NCBI GenBank assembly: GCA_031269165.1 | Contig: JAISZQ010000212.1 | Location: 1 to 7,187, forward strand | Direction of reading: 5' to 3' | Length of the DNA: 7,187 nt | Origin: Spirochaetaceae bacterium | GTDB lineage: Bacteria; Spirochaetota; Spirochaetia; Treponematales; Breznakiellaceae | Shown: piece after piece, positions 7,047-7,187 of the stretch | Layout of the letters: each line of letters begins with the position of its first letter | Position numbering within the stretch: the stretch's first letter is position 1 | Notes under the pieces: model-generated | Told to the model about the DNA's origin: nothing | The model's database searches: none | What the model saw: the letters and a program-made list of their open reading frames with translations, nothing else | Program-made: the position numbers and the translations under genes

Positions 7047-7066
7047 AGTCGTTCTCCTTAGAACAC

Positions 7067-7095
7067 CTAAAAGGGGGAAAGCCTTCCACTGTCAA
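7067..7095 (-). promoter_or_regulatory. Possible promoter of the dehydrogenase unit formed at the repeat end
   Basis: On the minus strand a consensus -35 box TTGACA (7095-7090), lying in the terminal inverted repeat of copy 3, is followed after 17 bases by TTTTAG (7072-7067), a poor -10. A start near 7060 would leave almost no leader before the AAGGAG at 7059. The -35 is striking and the -10 weak. Confidence 0.3.
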
Positions 7096-7187
7096 CAACT
7101 TAAGAATTTTGGTCCGCGAATGGCGCGAATAAATACGAATGATACATACCCATCAGCGCGTATTCGCATACATTCGCGTACATTCGC
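7073..7187. repeat. Mosaic interspersed inverted repeat, copy 3 (right end cut by window)
   Basis: It starts with the same GGGGGAAAGCCTTCC as copy 2 (5395-5409), then the GTCAACAAC end motif, AATTTT and the GTCCGCGAATGGCGCGAATA module, nearly base for base. The ATTCGCATACATTCGCG region lacks the roughly 15-base palindromic insert of copy 2. It has the same orientation as copy 2, so the dehydrogenase lies between two direct copies. The element continues beyond the window. Confidence 0.8.

Noticed and set aside
5727..7061. 444-codon plus-strand frame opposite the dehydrogenase
   Set aside because: It is a low-complexity Arg/His/Val-rich translation antisense to a well-supported gene, with no family signature.

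Overview
The window reads as an ordinary chromosomal segment of a Gram-negative-type (double-membrane) bacterium with moderately high GC. The best guess is a spirochaete of the termite-gut Treponema kind. This rests on separate secD and secF genes, a SecF with a large periplasmic insertion, an exported protein with an outer-membrane-barrel-like C-terminus, and intergenic space packed with short mosaic inverted repeats. The taxon is inferred from general resemblance only; no search was run.

Layout: 1-216 holds a mosaic inverted-repeat element and a candidate promoter. 217-3189 is a tight two-gene unit, secD-secF, with the secF ATG directly abutting the secD stop; these encode the membrane subunits that help SecYEG/SecA-driven export. 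3190-3606 is a repeat-dense spacer with a perfect AGTGATCAGTGG hairpin, a GTCATTGCGAG...GAAGCAATCC element, AT-rich CCATT-type repeats and a 16-nt inverted pair bracketing them. It ends in an 18-nt tandem duplication of a ribosome-binding site plus start codon. 3607-5337 encodes an exported trypsin/HtrA-like serine protease with a complete catalytic triad, no PDZ domain, and a C-terminal segment that looks like an eight-stranded outer-membrane beta-barrel. 5338-5708 is the convergent intergenic region and holds a complete copy of the mosaic repeat. 5709-6971 (minus strand) is a medium-chain zinc-type dehydrogenase closely resembling L-sorbose-1-phosphate reductase (SorE). It is preceded by a 21-codon reading frame with an excellent ribosome-binding site, whose stop codon overlaps the dehydrogenase's own ribosome-binding site. 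The window ends inside another copy of the repeat.

Functional links: secD/secF form one export module. The protease would be an export client, but nothing in the sequence ties it specifically to SecDF. The dehydrogenase is a separate metabolic gene lying between two repeat copies in the same orientation. The points most worth a second look are the protease-barrel fusion, the short coupled frame before the dehydrogenase, and the repeat family, whose terminal inverted repeats carry an outward-facing TTGACA.
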